Source: an uncultured Lachnospiraceae bacterium
Lineage (GTDB): Bacteria > Bacillota > Clostridia > Lachnospirales > Lachnospiraceae
Direction of reading: 5' to 3'
Assembly (NCBI GenBank): GCA_910577045.1
Contig: CAJTLB010000004.1
Location: forward strand, 1-64,000
DNA: 64,000 nucleotides
The notes beneath the pieces were generated by a model. It was not told the DNA's origin. It did not search any database and saw only the letters and a program-made list of their open reading frames with translations. Every line of letters starts with the position of its first letter. The stretch's first letter is position 1. A program made the position numbers and the translations under genes. Shown one piece after another: positions 16,935 through 25,989 of the stretch.

Positions 16935-17974
16935 TGCCTAGCCTCCCATTTAGCTAACTCATCTTTTATATAATCCAGCTTCATTAGTTTTTCTTTTACC
17001 TCTTTTACATGCAGCAAACGGGTATTATTGGAATTAAATTCTGATAACAAATTTCTTTTTATATCACCATTTTTAAAATATTTATCATAATTCAAATTCC
17101 GTTTGTCACATGGCACACGATAAAAATTCCCTAAATCTATAGCATGGGCACACTCTTCATTAGTAAGTAAAGTTTCATACATTTTTTCTCCATGACGGAT
17201 ACCGATTACCTTACTTTCTCTCTGGACATGAAACAGTTCACATACTGCCTGCAATAATACTTGAATCGTACAGGCAGGTGCTTTCTGGACTAACACATCT
17301 CCACTTACTCCATGTGAAAAGGCAAATAATACTAAATCCACAGCCTCCTCCAATGACATAATAAACCGGGTCATTGTTGGTTCTGTAATAGTAATAGGGC
17401 TTCCTGCTTTTATTTGTTCTATCCAAAGTGGTATTACAGAACCACGGCTGCACATTACATTTCCATAACGTGTGCAGCAGATTTTTGTTTTTTCTGGATT
17501 TACCATTCTTGCCTTTGCTACAATTACCTTTTCCATCATAGCCTTACTTGTCCCCATTGCATTAACAGGATATGCTGCTTTATCAGTAGAAAGGCAAATA
17601 ACAGCCTTAACACCGGCTTTTACAGCTGCATTTAATAGATTTTCCGTTCCAAGAATATTCGTTTTTACTGCTTCTACCGGGAAAAATTCACAAGATGGGA
17701 CCTGTTTTAAAGCCGCCGCATGAAATATATAATCTACATCGGCTATTGCAGAATGAATGGAATCTACAGAACGGATATCCCCTATGTAAAACTTTATTTT
17801 ATCAGCATAATCAGGGAAATATGTCTGATACCTATGCCGCATATCGTCTTGTTTTTTTTCATCACGGGAAAAAATTCGGATTTCTTTAATATTTGTAGTT
17901 AAAAATCTATGTAAGATAGCATTGCCAAAAGAACCTGTGCCGCCAGTAATTAATAATATTTTTTCTTCAAACAT
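16931..17974 (-). CDS. CapE/FnlA-type UDP-GlcNAc 4,6-dehydratase/5-epimerase
   Basis: The 347-aa cytoplasmic enzyme is a short-chain dehydrogenase: Rossmann motif LLITGGTGSFGNAIL (residues 6-20), RDEKKQDDMRHRY typical of the CapE/PseB group, STDKAAYPVNAMGTSKAMME with the M-G-T-S-K active site in place of YxxxK, and a C-terminal IRHGEKMYETLL. It catalyses the first step towards UDP-L-FucNAc. Its neighbours confirm the pathway. Confidence 0.9.
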   Translation of the reverse strand: MFEEKILLITGGTGSFGNAILHRFLTTNIKEIRIFSRDEKKQDDMRHRYQTYFPDYADKIKFYIGDIRSVDSIHSAIADVDYIFHAAALKQVPSCEFFPVEAVKTNILGTENLLNAAVKAGVKAVICLSTDKAAYPVNAMGTSKAMMEKVIVAKARMVNPEKTKICCTRYGNVMCSRGSVIPLWIEQIKAGSPITITEPTMTRFIMSLEEAVDLVLFAFSHGVSGDVLVQKAPACTIQVLLQAVCELFHVQRESKVIGIRHGEKMYETLLTNEECAHAIDLGNFYRVPCDKRNLNYDKYFKNGDIKRNLLSEFNSNNTRLLHVKEVKEKLMKLDYIKDELAKWEARQ

Positions 17975-17986
17975 ATTCCAATCCCT

Positions 17987-18646
17987 CTACTTCTTTTCCT
18001 TATCAAATCCATTTCTTACCCACTGTACCGCATGTTCATAATCAAAAATCGTATCAATTTCTTGTGTTCTTACTTTCAAAAAAGGAATCGGTAAGTATGG
18101 TTCAATTTGCTGGAACACATGTCCTGTCCCTTTTTGCATTTTATAACTTTCCATCTGTGCAATGCCATTCCATTCATAATTTCCTTTTTCTTTTGAAAAT
18201 GCACTGACATATTCCCCGCTTAAATCTTGATATGTTTGAATCATCCATGGTTCTTCTGACTTAATCATATCCCCGCTTACAAACTCCGTCCTACAAGTTA
18301 GTACCTTTTCTATATCCTCTGGATGAATTAAGATATCTCCGTCTAATGCTAAAATATATGGATTCGCATATTTTGATGCAAGTGCAACACTTGCCCCTGT
18401 TCCCGTTTTCCGGTAATTATGGTTAAATACAAACAAAATATCCTGTCTGTATTTTCTTACTACTTCTACTACTTGTTCTGCCTGATACCCCACCACAATC
18501 CGAATATCCTTTTCTTTATCAAGCAGTTCTAACTGCCGTACAATCAATGGCTTTCCTTCTACTTCTACCAAAGCTTTTGTTGTTCCTAATCCAAGCCTAT
18601 TTCCCATACCAGCACAACTAATAATTATCGTTCTTGAAAATAACAT
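17987..18646 (-). CDS. LicC-like sugar/alcohol-phosphate nucleotidyltransferase
   Basis: The 219-aa protein is an NTP-transferase: AGMGNRLGLGTTKALVEVEG (residues 12-31, the G-x-G-x-R nucleotide loop and catalytic Lys), IVVGYQAEQV, and ILALDGDILIHPEDIEKVL with the metal-binding acidic residues. The arrangement and length resemble LicC, the CTP:phosphocholine cytidylyltransferase, more than hexose-phosphate enzymes. A LicD-like transferase is encoded in the same operon, but no choline kinase or transporter is seen. The activated group is unknown; it is likely made with the next two upstream genes. Confidence 0.75.
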   Translation of the reverse strand: MLFSRTIIISCAGMGNRLGLGTTKALVEVEGKPLIVRQLELLDKEKDIRIVVGYQAEQVVEVVRKYRQDILFVFNHNYRKTGTGASVALASKYANPYILALDGDILIHPEDIEKVLTCRTEFVSGDMIKSEEPWMIQTYQDLSGEYVSAFSKEKGNYEWNGIAQMESYKMQKGTGHVFQQIEPYLPIPFLKVRTQEIDTIFDYEHAVQWVRNGFDKEKK

Positions 18647-18658
18647 ATTGTTCTCCTT

Positions 18659-19261
18659 TTAAACCAGTTTTTTCAAAAATTCCACTAATGTTTCCTCCCG
18701 ATATACTATATGGCTTGCACAGGCAAGCACAGAAGGGGAAATTTCCCGAACCCCGCCATAGCCAATGCCAATTTCTGCCGCATCGATCATTTCTGCGTCA
18801 TTATTTCCATCGCCAATAGCTACAAAAGGCATCACTATTTGGCTGATTACTGCATTTTTATCTATTACACTAACCACTTCTTGGATATAATCATTTTTTA
18901 CAAGTGCCTTAGAAGAATATGTATTCTTTTCCATTCCCAAATTTTCTATTAATTCTTCAATCCAAATGTCTAAATTTCCTGTTACAATATAACATCTTTC
19001 CTTATTGTTCCTAATAAATTGTATTATTTTCTGGTTTAATTCAATCTCCGCTACCATACTTCTAATTTGGCTGACAGGCATATATTTTAATAATTCCACT
19101 CTTTGCAGAAAACTTTGCTGAAAAGGTACTTTTCCACTCATAGCATTCTCTGTTAATGTATACATGGATTGATACATACCCACTTTCCCAGCAACCGTTG
19201 GCAATATTTCCTGTTTGGTTATTGTAGAATCCAAGTCAAATAAAAAAATAAAATTACTCAT
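18659..19261 (-). CDS. HAD-IB family phosphatase (phosphoserine-phosphatase-like)
   Basis: The 200-aa protein has HAD motif I FLFDLDSTIT (residues 6-15, nucleophile Asp10), motif II IVTGN, and motif IV AIGDGNNDAEMI (about residues 149-160). Cap insertion between motifs I and II places it in the HAD-IB group with SerB. It lies between the LicC-like and the Asp/Glu racemase-like genes, 13-30 nt from each, so it probably dephosphorylates an intermediate of the capsule decoration rather than phosphoserine. Confidence 0.8.
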   Translation of the reverse strand: MSNFIFLFDLDSTITKQEILPTVAGKVGMYQSMYTLTENAMSGKVPFQQSFLQRVELLKYMPVSQIRSMVAEIELNQKIIQFIRNNKERCYIVTGNLDIWIEELIENLGMEKNTYSSKALVKNDYIQEVVSVIDKNAVISQIVMPFVAIGDGNNDAEMIDAAEIGIGYGGVREISPSVLACASHIVYREETLVEFLKKLV

Positions 19262-19290
19262 TTGTACATTCCTTTCATACTCTTTACGTT

Positions 19291-20028
19291 CTAATACCTT
19301 TTTCCTCTTATTTTTAATTCCTTACATACATATTCTAACGGATCAATAATTGTCTTATTTATAATCTTGTCCATACTCTGGCATAAAACTGGTATTTCTG
19401 TACATCCAAGTAAAATCTGCTTACATTCTATTTCATAAATAAATTGAGCAAAATCCATTTTTATTTCTTGCGTAATTTTATTTTGTTTTACTGCTTCAAT
19501 GTATTTTCGGATTTCCGCCTGTTCCTTTTTAGAAGGCAAAATTGCCTGAATTCCATATCTTTGCAAGGCTTCTGTATAAATATTTGTCTGTACAGTCCCT
19601 TCTGTTGCAATTAGATATATTTCCTTCCACCCCCCCCGATTGAGTTCACGGGCACACAACGCAATTATATCAATTACATAGTTTTTATATTCCGGGTATA
19701 ACTTAAAAATATCTTTTAAAAAACAATGTGCCGTATTACATACTAATACAATATCGGTAGCTCCGCCGTCTATTAATAATTTTATAGAATTTGCTAATGC
19801 CATATAGACTTCCTTATATTTTTCCTTATATATAATCGCCCTTACTCTTGAAGGCATTGTACAATAATTATCAATAATTATCCTTGGCCTGTCCCATTCT
19901 CTTTCCGCTGGGAAATATGCTAACAATCTTGAAAAAAAATTCAAAGTAGCATAAGATCCCATGCCGCCCACTATGCCAATTACTTGTTTTCTCTTTAATG
20001 CCTCCCTCATTTCTAACACCTGTAACAC
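19291..20028 (-). CDS. Aspartate/glutamate racemase-like protein with G8 tract (in frame)
   Basis: The 245-aa protein has the racemase-family opening VIGIVGGMGSYATLNFFSRL, a first active-site cysteine in VLVCNTAHCF, and a second in ILLGCTEIPVL, so both catalytic cysteines are present. It would racemise or otherwise handle an acidic amino-acid-like substrate. A run of eight G on the coding strand (19630-19637) encodes R-G-G within ELNRGGWKEIYLI and leaves the frame open. Start is uncertain: GTG at 20028 has a GAAAGG site; ATG at 20010 is possible. Confidence 0.8.
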   Translation of the reverse strand: MLQVLEMREALKRKQVIGIVGGMGSYATLNFFSRLLAYFPAEREWDRPRIIIDNYCTMPSRVRAIIYKEKYKEVYMALANSIKLLIDGGATDIVLVCNTAHCFLKDIFKLYPEYKNYVIDIIALCARELNRGGWKEIYLIATEGTVQTNIYTEALQRYGIQAILPSKKEQAEIRKYIEAVKQNKITQEIKMDFAQFIYEIECKQILLGCTEIPVLCQSMDKIINKTIIDPLEYVCKELKIRGKRY

Positions 20029-20066
20029 CCTTTCTTTTTACATTTTATTATCGTTTACGCCTATTT

Positions 20067-21173
20067 TCAATTTAAGCCAATTACCCGTAATACGGCAATT
20101 AGTTCCATAACAATAAATCCATAAAATACCAAAATATCCCCCTTTTGTTTCTTTAAATTTATATTTTTAAAAAACAAATACAACAATGGGATACTAAAGA
20201 AAAGATATAAATCAATAATTCTATATCCTATTAACCAATTTCCTAAAAATAATAATACTCCCAACCCTATATAATATATATTTAAACATTTTCGGTACGT
20301 CTTACTTTTTAAATCTCCAAATGAAAAAAACAATCCCATAAATAAAAATAATATATTTTTTTTACTGTACAGCCCTTCCGGCACAATATCATCTTTATAA
20401 TATAAAAAATGTTCCATAAACGAAAAAGTATTTCCAATAAATAACATTACCTTTAACATAAGCTGTAAAAGCAAATACCCAATATTAACAGCAAATAATA
20501 CAAAATATATACACCATAAAATCTGGTACATACTGCGTTTTATTTTAATATCTGCAAGTAAAAATACAAAAGCAGGAAGCAATATAAATACCGAACGATG
20601 AAATAAAGAAGCACAAATAAAAATAATAATTCCTCGCTTCCACTTTCTATTATTTATAAAAGCCGCCGATAAAAAAGCTAAAGAAAGAGCAATTCCTGTA
20701 CGTACCACAATTGCATTATAAAACAAGCCAAAGTAAGAAATATAACATAAGAAAAAAAGGCAGGGAAGAAAATTCATATTCTTTTTTCTTCCGCTTATAA
20801 TTTCCCCTTTTTCTAGCTCTATTACGGCCATATAAGAAAATCCTGTACTGCACAATGCAGCCCCTATCCATAAAGCACTTACCCCTTCTCCAAACAGCAT
20901 TTTTATTATCTGGCAAAAAATCAAAAATCCCCATTCCATTAAATAATTCTTTCTCTCTTTAAATAAAATAAAAGAATCTGTTTTTAAGGATACAAATAAG
21001 TTTCTATAGGCAATTGTATCTGGTACATTATCTCCACGTTTTTCAATAAGAAAGCAAAAAAGAGCAACTACAAAAATAACAATAATAGAAGCTGAACGGC
21101 GCTTCCTTACAATTTCTAAGGAAGCTAACCAAAATAATATAATAAATAACCCCATTATCCCTATTGCACTCAT
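20067..21173 (-). CDS. Wzy-like polysaccharide polymerase (EpsG-type membrane protein)
   Basis: The 368-aa protein is almost entirely hydrophobic with about 10 membrane segments. The stretch DNVPDTIAYRNLF in the first periplasm-side loop is typical of EpsG/Wzy polymerases (D-x-x-x-Y motif), and FIICASLFHRSVFILLPAFV carries the H-x-S segment seen in the EpsG family. It would link capsule repeat units outside the membrane. Sequence variability of Wzy proteins makes the call context-dependent. Confidence 0.75.
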   Translation of the reverse strand: MSAIGIMGLFIILFWLASLEIVRKRRSASIIVIFVVALFCFLIEKRGDNVPDTIAYRNLFVSLKTDSFILFKERKNYLMEWGFLIFCQIIKMLFGEGVSALWIGAALCSTGFSYMAVIELEKGEIISGRKKNMNFLPCLFFLCYISYFGLFYNAIVVRTGIALSLAFLSAAFINNRKWKRGIIIFICASLFHRSVFILLPAFVFLLADIKIKRSMYQILWCIYFVLFAVNIGYLLLQLMLKVMLFIGNTFSFMEHFLYYKDDIVPEGLYSKKNILFLFMGLFFSFGDLKSKTYRKCLNIYYIGLGVLLFLGNWLIGYRIIDLYLFFSIPLLYLFFKNINLKKQKGDILVFYGFIVMELIAVLRVIGLN

Positions 21174-21189
21174 TTACTTTCCCCCATAT

Positions 21190-21827
21190 CTATTTTATAA
21201 TACCAATTGCAACGGTTTGGTATTTCTTTGTTATCCTGGCATATAGCCTACATGATTTATGGAATATATTCCAACCGGTTATTCTTTGTATAGTTATATA
21301 ATAAGGCATCCAAGCATGGCATAGTCTTTTGCAGCTAACCATTTCTATGCCGCATACTGTCATTAAATTATATAAATTCTGCGGAGACCAAGTATATAAG
21401 TGCATATTAATATCCTTCTTCTTTACCTTGCCAGAAACTTCATGCGGCACAGCAAGGACTATTTTGCCATTCTTACGCAGCACACGTTTAAATTCTGCAA
21501 TTATAATAATTGGATTTTCTACATGTTCTAACGCATGGTTGCTAATTATAATATCTATGCTATTATTTTCTATCTTTTTTATATCACTAAAACAAACAAT
21601 TCCATTTTCTTCTGCTATTTCCCTGGCAGATGGATTAATCTCAATCCCTATTTTTTTACCAGAAGTAGAAATATTTTTTAACAAGTACCCCCCCCGCACC
21701 CAAATTCCAAAATATCACTATCTGGTTTCACATGTCCTTTAAATTTAAATAAATCCGCTTTTCCGCCAAATTCCCCCGCTTTATGCTGCCATTGAAAATA
21801 AGCTTCGTTATAATGTGATTCATTCAT
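21190..21827 (-). pseudogene. Class I SAM methyltransferase, off by one at a G8 tract (phase-variable)
   Basis: Translation from the ATG at 21827 (AGGAGG 7 nt upstream) gives MNESHYNEAYFQWQHKAGEF and continues to the motif DILEFGCGG, where a run of eight G (21688-21695) shifts the frame. With nine G the reading continues as GYLLKNISTSGKKIGIEINP, then SNHALEHVENP, and a 212-aa methyltransferase is complete. The break falls exactly in the SAM-binding glycine loop, so neither half alone would work. In this genome copy the gene is therefore off. It is listed as a pseudogene only because of this frame; a reversible switch is likely. Confidence 0.8.
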
Positions 21828-22613
21828 ACTGTTTCCTCCTTCTGTACTCTTTTTATTATAAAGATTTTATGGTGTATATAATTCCGAACGGCATAAAAAT
21901 TTAAAATAAGCGGCAATAATTTTGTATTTTTCCACTGGAAACTGGTAGTATTGATATAATCTAGGCTTTTATATTTATATGCCACTGTTTTTACAGATAA
22001 ATAATAGGAATAATCTAAAGAGTTGCCTTCTGAGAAATGCCACAAGTTTACCGGAATTACAACTGCTATCCCTCCTGTTTCCCTGACCCGAAGGCACAAT
22101 TCTTCTATATACATATGAAATCCTTTTCGTTTTTTCCAAAATCCATATTTTTCTATTGTTTCCTTTCTTATTGCATAACAACAAGAATCTATGGTCTGCA
22201 CTGGAATATATTTTATACTTTTCTCATTTTTCCCCCCCCCACTCTCCCACTCTGCTTTGGTTTTTCCCATGTACTATAGCAGAAATTAACTTTCTTTCTC
22301 TTCCTTCCGTAGCACCAGCTACTCCTATTATTTTTATATTACTTTCTAAATTTTCTACTTCCTCTATGGTATGGCGCATTTTTTCTAATTCATATTGAGT
22401 TAAAAAAGCAATATCTGGATGAATAAAATATATCCATTCTCCATTTGCCTGCGAAATTCCTTGTTCTAAGGCTTCCACCATACTTTTATACTCTCCTGCC
22501 TCATTATTAATTTTAATTAATTCAAAATTGGAGAAAGTCTGTTGTGCAAGGCTTTTGTCTAACCCATTTTTTAGAACAGTATTATTATTTACTACTGTTA
22601 TAATTGAAATCAT
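21824..22613 (-). pseudogene. Family 2 glycosyltransferase, off at a G9 tract (phase-variable)
   Basis: The first part begins MISIITVVNNNTVLKNGLDK and contains WIYFIHPDIAFL, the nucleotide-sugar/metal site of GT2 enzymes. Nine G at 22232-22240 lead to a stop 4 codons later. With eight G the frame would continue into KNEKSIKYIPVQTIDSCCYA and the acceptor-side WKKRKGFHMYIEELCLRVRE, giving 262 aa. The stop overlaps the start of the downstream methyltransferase. The remaining sequence is undamaged, as expected for a switch rather than decay. Confidence 0.8.
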
Positions 22614-22619
22614 TTTTTC

Positions 22620-24158
22620 CTACATCCTCCCCGTCCTTTTCTTTATCCCCTTTAGCAAATCTATAAAACGCTCCTTCAACTCCAGATAATTTTTATCCTT
22701 CCTCCAAAACAGCCACAAACCTATTATATATATGAAAAGACTTATTACTAATCTTATTAACAGGGCCTTCCATCCAGGCAGAAGTCCTAAAAAACCTATT
22801 ATTATATAACTTATCCCACTCATAAAAATAGTAGACAGAAAAAATTTCATGTATACTATCCAATATAATACATAACGGATATGTATTATATAAGTACATA
22901 ATATGTATGGTTCTATAATCCAGCCGCTTACCACAGAACTTATTATAGTCCCTAAAACCACTCCGCTTAACCCCATATCTTTTACTAAAAGCAACGATAA
23001 ACAAAGATTTAATATACCTTCTAAAAATGTATTCCAGCGCATTTTCCAAAATAAACCATATCCATGTAAAAATACCAAGTTTACATGCCTTAACCCATTA
23101 ATATAAAACGAAATAACAATAAAGAAAATAATACTATCTTCTAATCCAAATCTTTCTCCCATCCACACTTTTACAAAAGGAGCTAAACAAGCAGAAAAAC
23201 ATACTGTTCCCAATGAGAACAAAACATAACCTGCAAAAAATACATTAAAATAAATTCTTTCCTGTATTTCTTCCTCCGCTTTCACTCCCATATTGCCAAT
23301 ACTTGCTTGAATAGCAGAAAACAATTGCTGGAACACTTGCCCCACAGAATTTACTACATACATATAAGAAGAATACGTACCTGCGACTGCCAAACTTAAG
23401 CATCTTGAAACTACAATATTATCTGTTGCCGTAACCAACACATTCCCTATTTTATGGAACATTAACGCAATGGTATTTCTTTTAATCTCATATAAAATAT
23501 TCTTTTCCATTTGTTTTATCTTTCTTTCTCTTAAGAAAGGATATTGCTTATCCACTAAGTAGGACAGCAGCATATTTTCCGCTATAGAAAATAAGGCCTG
23601 CAGCAATAAATATAAAATATAATTTCTTGTTATAAGTAAAGAAAAAACCTGTATTATTATTAAACATACACTAAAACCATAATGGTTTAAAATCTGTATA
23701 TAACGCTTTTGATCTGCAATAACTAATGTCCCTTTATAAGAATAGAAATATGTTGCAGCCGTATTTAAAAGAAAAAGTATATAATATACATATATGTATT
23801 GGTAATTTACAATTTCTGGAACCAAATACTTTAATACTGGTATAATAAATATTCCTACTGCCAAAATACATAAACCAATTACTTTGTATACCCTCTTGTA
23901 AAAATACATAATGCTTTTTATTTCTTCTTTATTCTTTTCAGCTAACGGTTTATATAAACTGTAATTAATACATGCGCTTATCCCTAATTCTGCAAGTGAC
24001 AAAACCGATAAAAGATTTGAAAACAGGCCTCCTATACCTAAATATTCCTCTCCTAATACATTGACGAATACCCTTTTGGAGATTAAATTCATTATTATTA
24101 TAAAAAATTGGCCCGCCCATCCTGCAATTAGATTTTTTAAGGACTTTCTAAATCTCAT
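22620..24158 (-). CDS. Wzx-type polysaccharide flippase
   Basis: The 512-aa membrane protein has about 12-14 hydrophobic segments and the polysaccharide-exporter pattern: LKNLIAGWAGQFFIIIMNLI, ISKRVFVNVLGEEYLGIGGL, then FSNLLSVLSLAELGISACIN in the first 60 residues. It would move lipid-linked repeat units across the membrane. It lies mid-operon with the Wzy-like and initiating transferase genes, supporting a Wzx/Wzy route. Confidence 0.85.
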   Translation of the reverse strand: MRFRKSLKNLIAGWAGQFFIIIMNLISKRVFVNVLGEEYLGIGGLFSNLLSVLSLAELGISACINYSLYKPLAEKNKEEIKSIMYFYKRVYKVIGLCILAVGIFIIPVLKYLVPEIVNYQYIYVYYILFLLNTAATYFYSYKGTLVIADQKRYIQILNHYGFSVCLIIIQVFSLLITRNYILYLLLQALFSIAENMLLSYLVDKQYPFLRERKIKQMEKNILYEIKRNTIALMFHKIGNVLVTATDNIVVSRCLSLAVAGTYSSYMYVVNSVGQVFQQLFSAIQASIGNMGVKAEEEIQERIYFNVFFAGYVLFSLGTVCFSACLAPFVKVWMGERFGLEDSIIFFIVISFYINGLRHVNLVFLHGYGLFWKMRWNTFLEGILNLCLSLLLVKDMGLSGVVLGTIISSVVSGWIIEPYILCTYIIHIRYVLYWIVYMKFFLSTIFMSGISYIIIGFLGLLPGWKALLIRLVISLFIYIIGLWLFWRKDKNYLELKERFIDLLKGIKKRTGRM

Positions 24159-24173
24159 GCCATCTCCTTAAAC

Positions 24174-25181
24174 CTATTTATATACTCCCAAATTAAAAAT
24201 AAAACAATCCTTAAACCCTTCACTATATGCTAAAGAAAAAATAGAACCGTTGGTTATAGATGTTATAAAATAATCACATTTTGCTAAAAGAAGTAATTTT
24301 ACTAAATATAGTTTAGCATTATCAATTTTTTCTTTTTCTGGAATATACTGAAATAAAAAATCTCTATTATCATAATTTTTAATTGTTTTCCCAATATCAG
24401 GATACATTTTCTTTTTATAATATTTTGTAAATTTCTCTTTTATTGCAAAATCTTCTGTCACTAAAAATATTTTGTCTACTTTATATTTTTCTAGAAATTC
24501 ATCAATTTTCTCTATAACTGCTTCTATCTCTGGCTGGATATAATGATTTTTAGGTTTTATATTTGTATAATCTGTCCCTCTTAAAAAAACTCCAATACAG
24601 CTTAAACTACATATATCTTTCCCGTACTCTTCTGCCATATTTTTTATATTGTCGTTTATATCAAGATATTTTTTTATAAACATTCTTTTTCTTTTATTGC
24701 TGTTTTCATCATATTTGTATTTATAAATCCCAATATTGTCTTTCCTCTCTTTTATTTCTTTTACTTCTTTTGTTTCAAACTCTCCCTGCACAATTACATT
24801 TTTACTTTTATATACTTCTTCCAGTGAATAGCTTGTAGGCTGCAAAAAAAATATATCCCAAATATTTTCATTTTTTCCTAAATAATATTGAGTTTTATAA
24901 TTCTTCATATCAATAATAGGATAATATCCTTTTCCTAACGCATAATCACAATCTTCTATTGCTTTCCAATATAAAGACATAAGGCCAGCTTGTATTCCAT
25001 TCGGCCTTATAATATAAAATGTCTTATCTGGATTTTGCTGTCCAAATTTCTTCCTTTCGCTGCCTCTTTTATAATGAAAACAAAACATATTTAAAGAATT
25101 TAAGATTTTATAAAACCTTCCATTTAGTTTCTTGTTTTTCAGTAAATAAATATATATTTTATGTTTTATACTATAAATCAT
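24174..25181 (-). CDS. Fucosyltransferase-like protein of the capsule operon
   Basis: The 335-aa protein has features of GT-B fucosyltransferase-like folds: GVFLRGTDYTNI (an R-G-x-D segment like the H-x-R-x-G-D of that group) near residue 198, KIFLVTEDFAIKEKF, and the C-terminal CDYFITSITNGSIFSLAYSE. It overlaps the licD-like gene by 11 nt. Donor sugar is unknown; UDP-L-FucNAc or a GDP-sugar are both possible. The family assignment rests on these short motifs only. Confidence 0.55.
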   Translation of the reverse strand: MIYSIKHKIYIYLLKNKKLNGRFYKILNSLNMFCFHYKRGSERKKFGQQNPDKTFYIIRPNGIQAGLMSLYWKAIEDCDYALGKGYYPIIDMKNYKTQYYLGKNENIWDIFFLQPTSYSLEEVYKSKNVIVQGEFETKEVKEIKERKDNIGIYKYKYDENSNKRKRMFIKKYLDINDNIKNMAEEYGKDICSLSCIGVFLRGTDYTNIKPKNHYIQPEIEAVIEKIDEFLEKYKVDKIFLVTEDFAIKEKFTKYYKKKMYPDIGKTIKNYDNRDFLFQYIPEKEKIDNAKLYLVKLLLLAKCDYFITSITNGSIFSLAYSEGFKDCFIFNLGVYK

Positions 25182-25974
25182 TATTTTTTCCTTCTTTGCC
25201 GATCCAGTATGCTTCTGTTTTATGTTTTGGCACTCGCTCCTCTAATGGCGGCAGCTTCATATAATCATTATAAAATGCCCTAAGCCATGCATCATATCCT
25301 ATTGGCGCCTTATAATAACCTCCTTCAAATTCTACCTCAATAAATTCCTGAAATACCTCTTTACTACATACCATTTCTGTTTGGCTTGTAAAGTTCCCTA
25401 CTAATTTAGTAGGAACATATTGATATCTTTTTAAGTTCTCAATAGCTTTTTTCCTAAGATAACTAGCAGGTACTGCCCTTAATGCCAAAGATATTCCATG
25501 TGCTAATTTCCTTTTTCTCTTATTCTGAATTCCATTCCAAGAATAACGGATACCAAAACATTTTCCATATATATTTTTATACATTTTTCTAATTGCTTGT
25601 TTATTATCTGGCACATTGTCATATACAAAAACATCAATATTAACAGCTAATTTATACTTATCTTCATATAATACCGTGTAGCTGTCCAAAACTTTTCCAA
25701 ATAAATAATGGAATTCACTATTATTTTCGGCAGAATAAAACTTATACCGTTTACTTTCCTTATTAAACAACTTCATAAACTTATTATAGTCTTCCCTTAA
25801 CATTCCTATATCAATATCATCATCCCACGGAATATATCCCTTATGGCGTATCGCCCCTAACAAAGTGCCACAATCCAGCCAATAATTTATTTTATTTTTT
25901 CCGCAAAACTCTGTAACTTCTTTTAAAATTTGCAGTTGTAATGCTTTCATTTCTTCTAAATCAATTTTCCTCAT
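25171..25974 (-). CDS. LicD family phosphotransferase
   Basis: The 267-aa protein carries the LicD hallmark NYWLDCGTLLGAIRHKGYIP, followed by WDDDIDIGMLREDYNKF (about residues 30-65), the nucleotidyltransferase-fold metal site. LicD proteins attach phosphocholine or similar phosphoryl groups from a CDP donor to cell-surface glycans. A LicC-like gene at 17987-18646 would supply the activated donor. The group transferred here cannot be read from the sequence. Confidence 0.88.
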   Translation of the reverse strand: MRKIDLEEMKALQLQILKEVTEFCGKNKINYWLDCGTLLGAIRHKGYIPWDDDIDIGMLREDYNKFMKLFNKESKRYKFYSAENNSEFHYLFGKVLDSYTVLYEDKYKLAVNIDVFVYDNVPDNKQAIRKMYKNIYGKCFGIRYSWNGIQNKRKRKLAHGISLALRAVPASYLRKKAIENLKRYQYVPTKLVGNFTSQTEMVCSKEVFQEFIEVEFEGGYYKAPIGYDAWLRAFYNDYMKLPPLEERVPKHKTEAYWIGKEGKNNDL

Positions 25975-25989
25975 TATAATCGTATCCTT

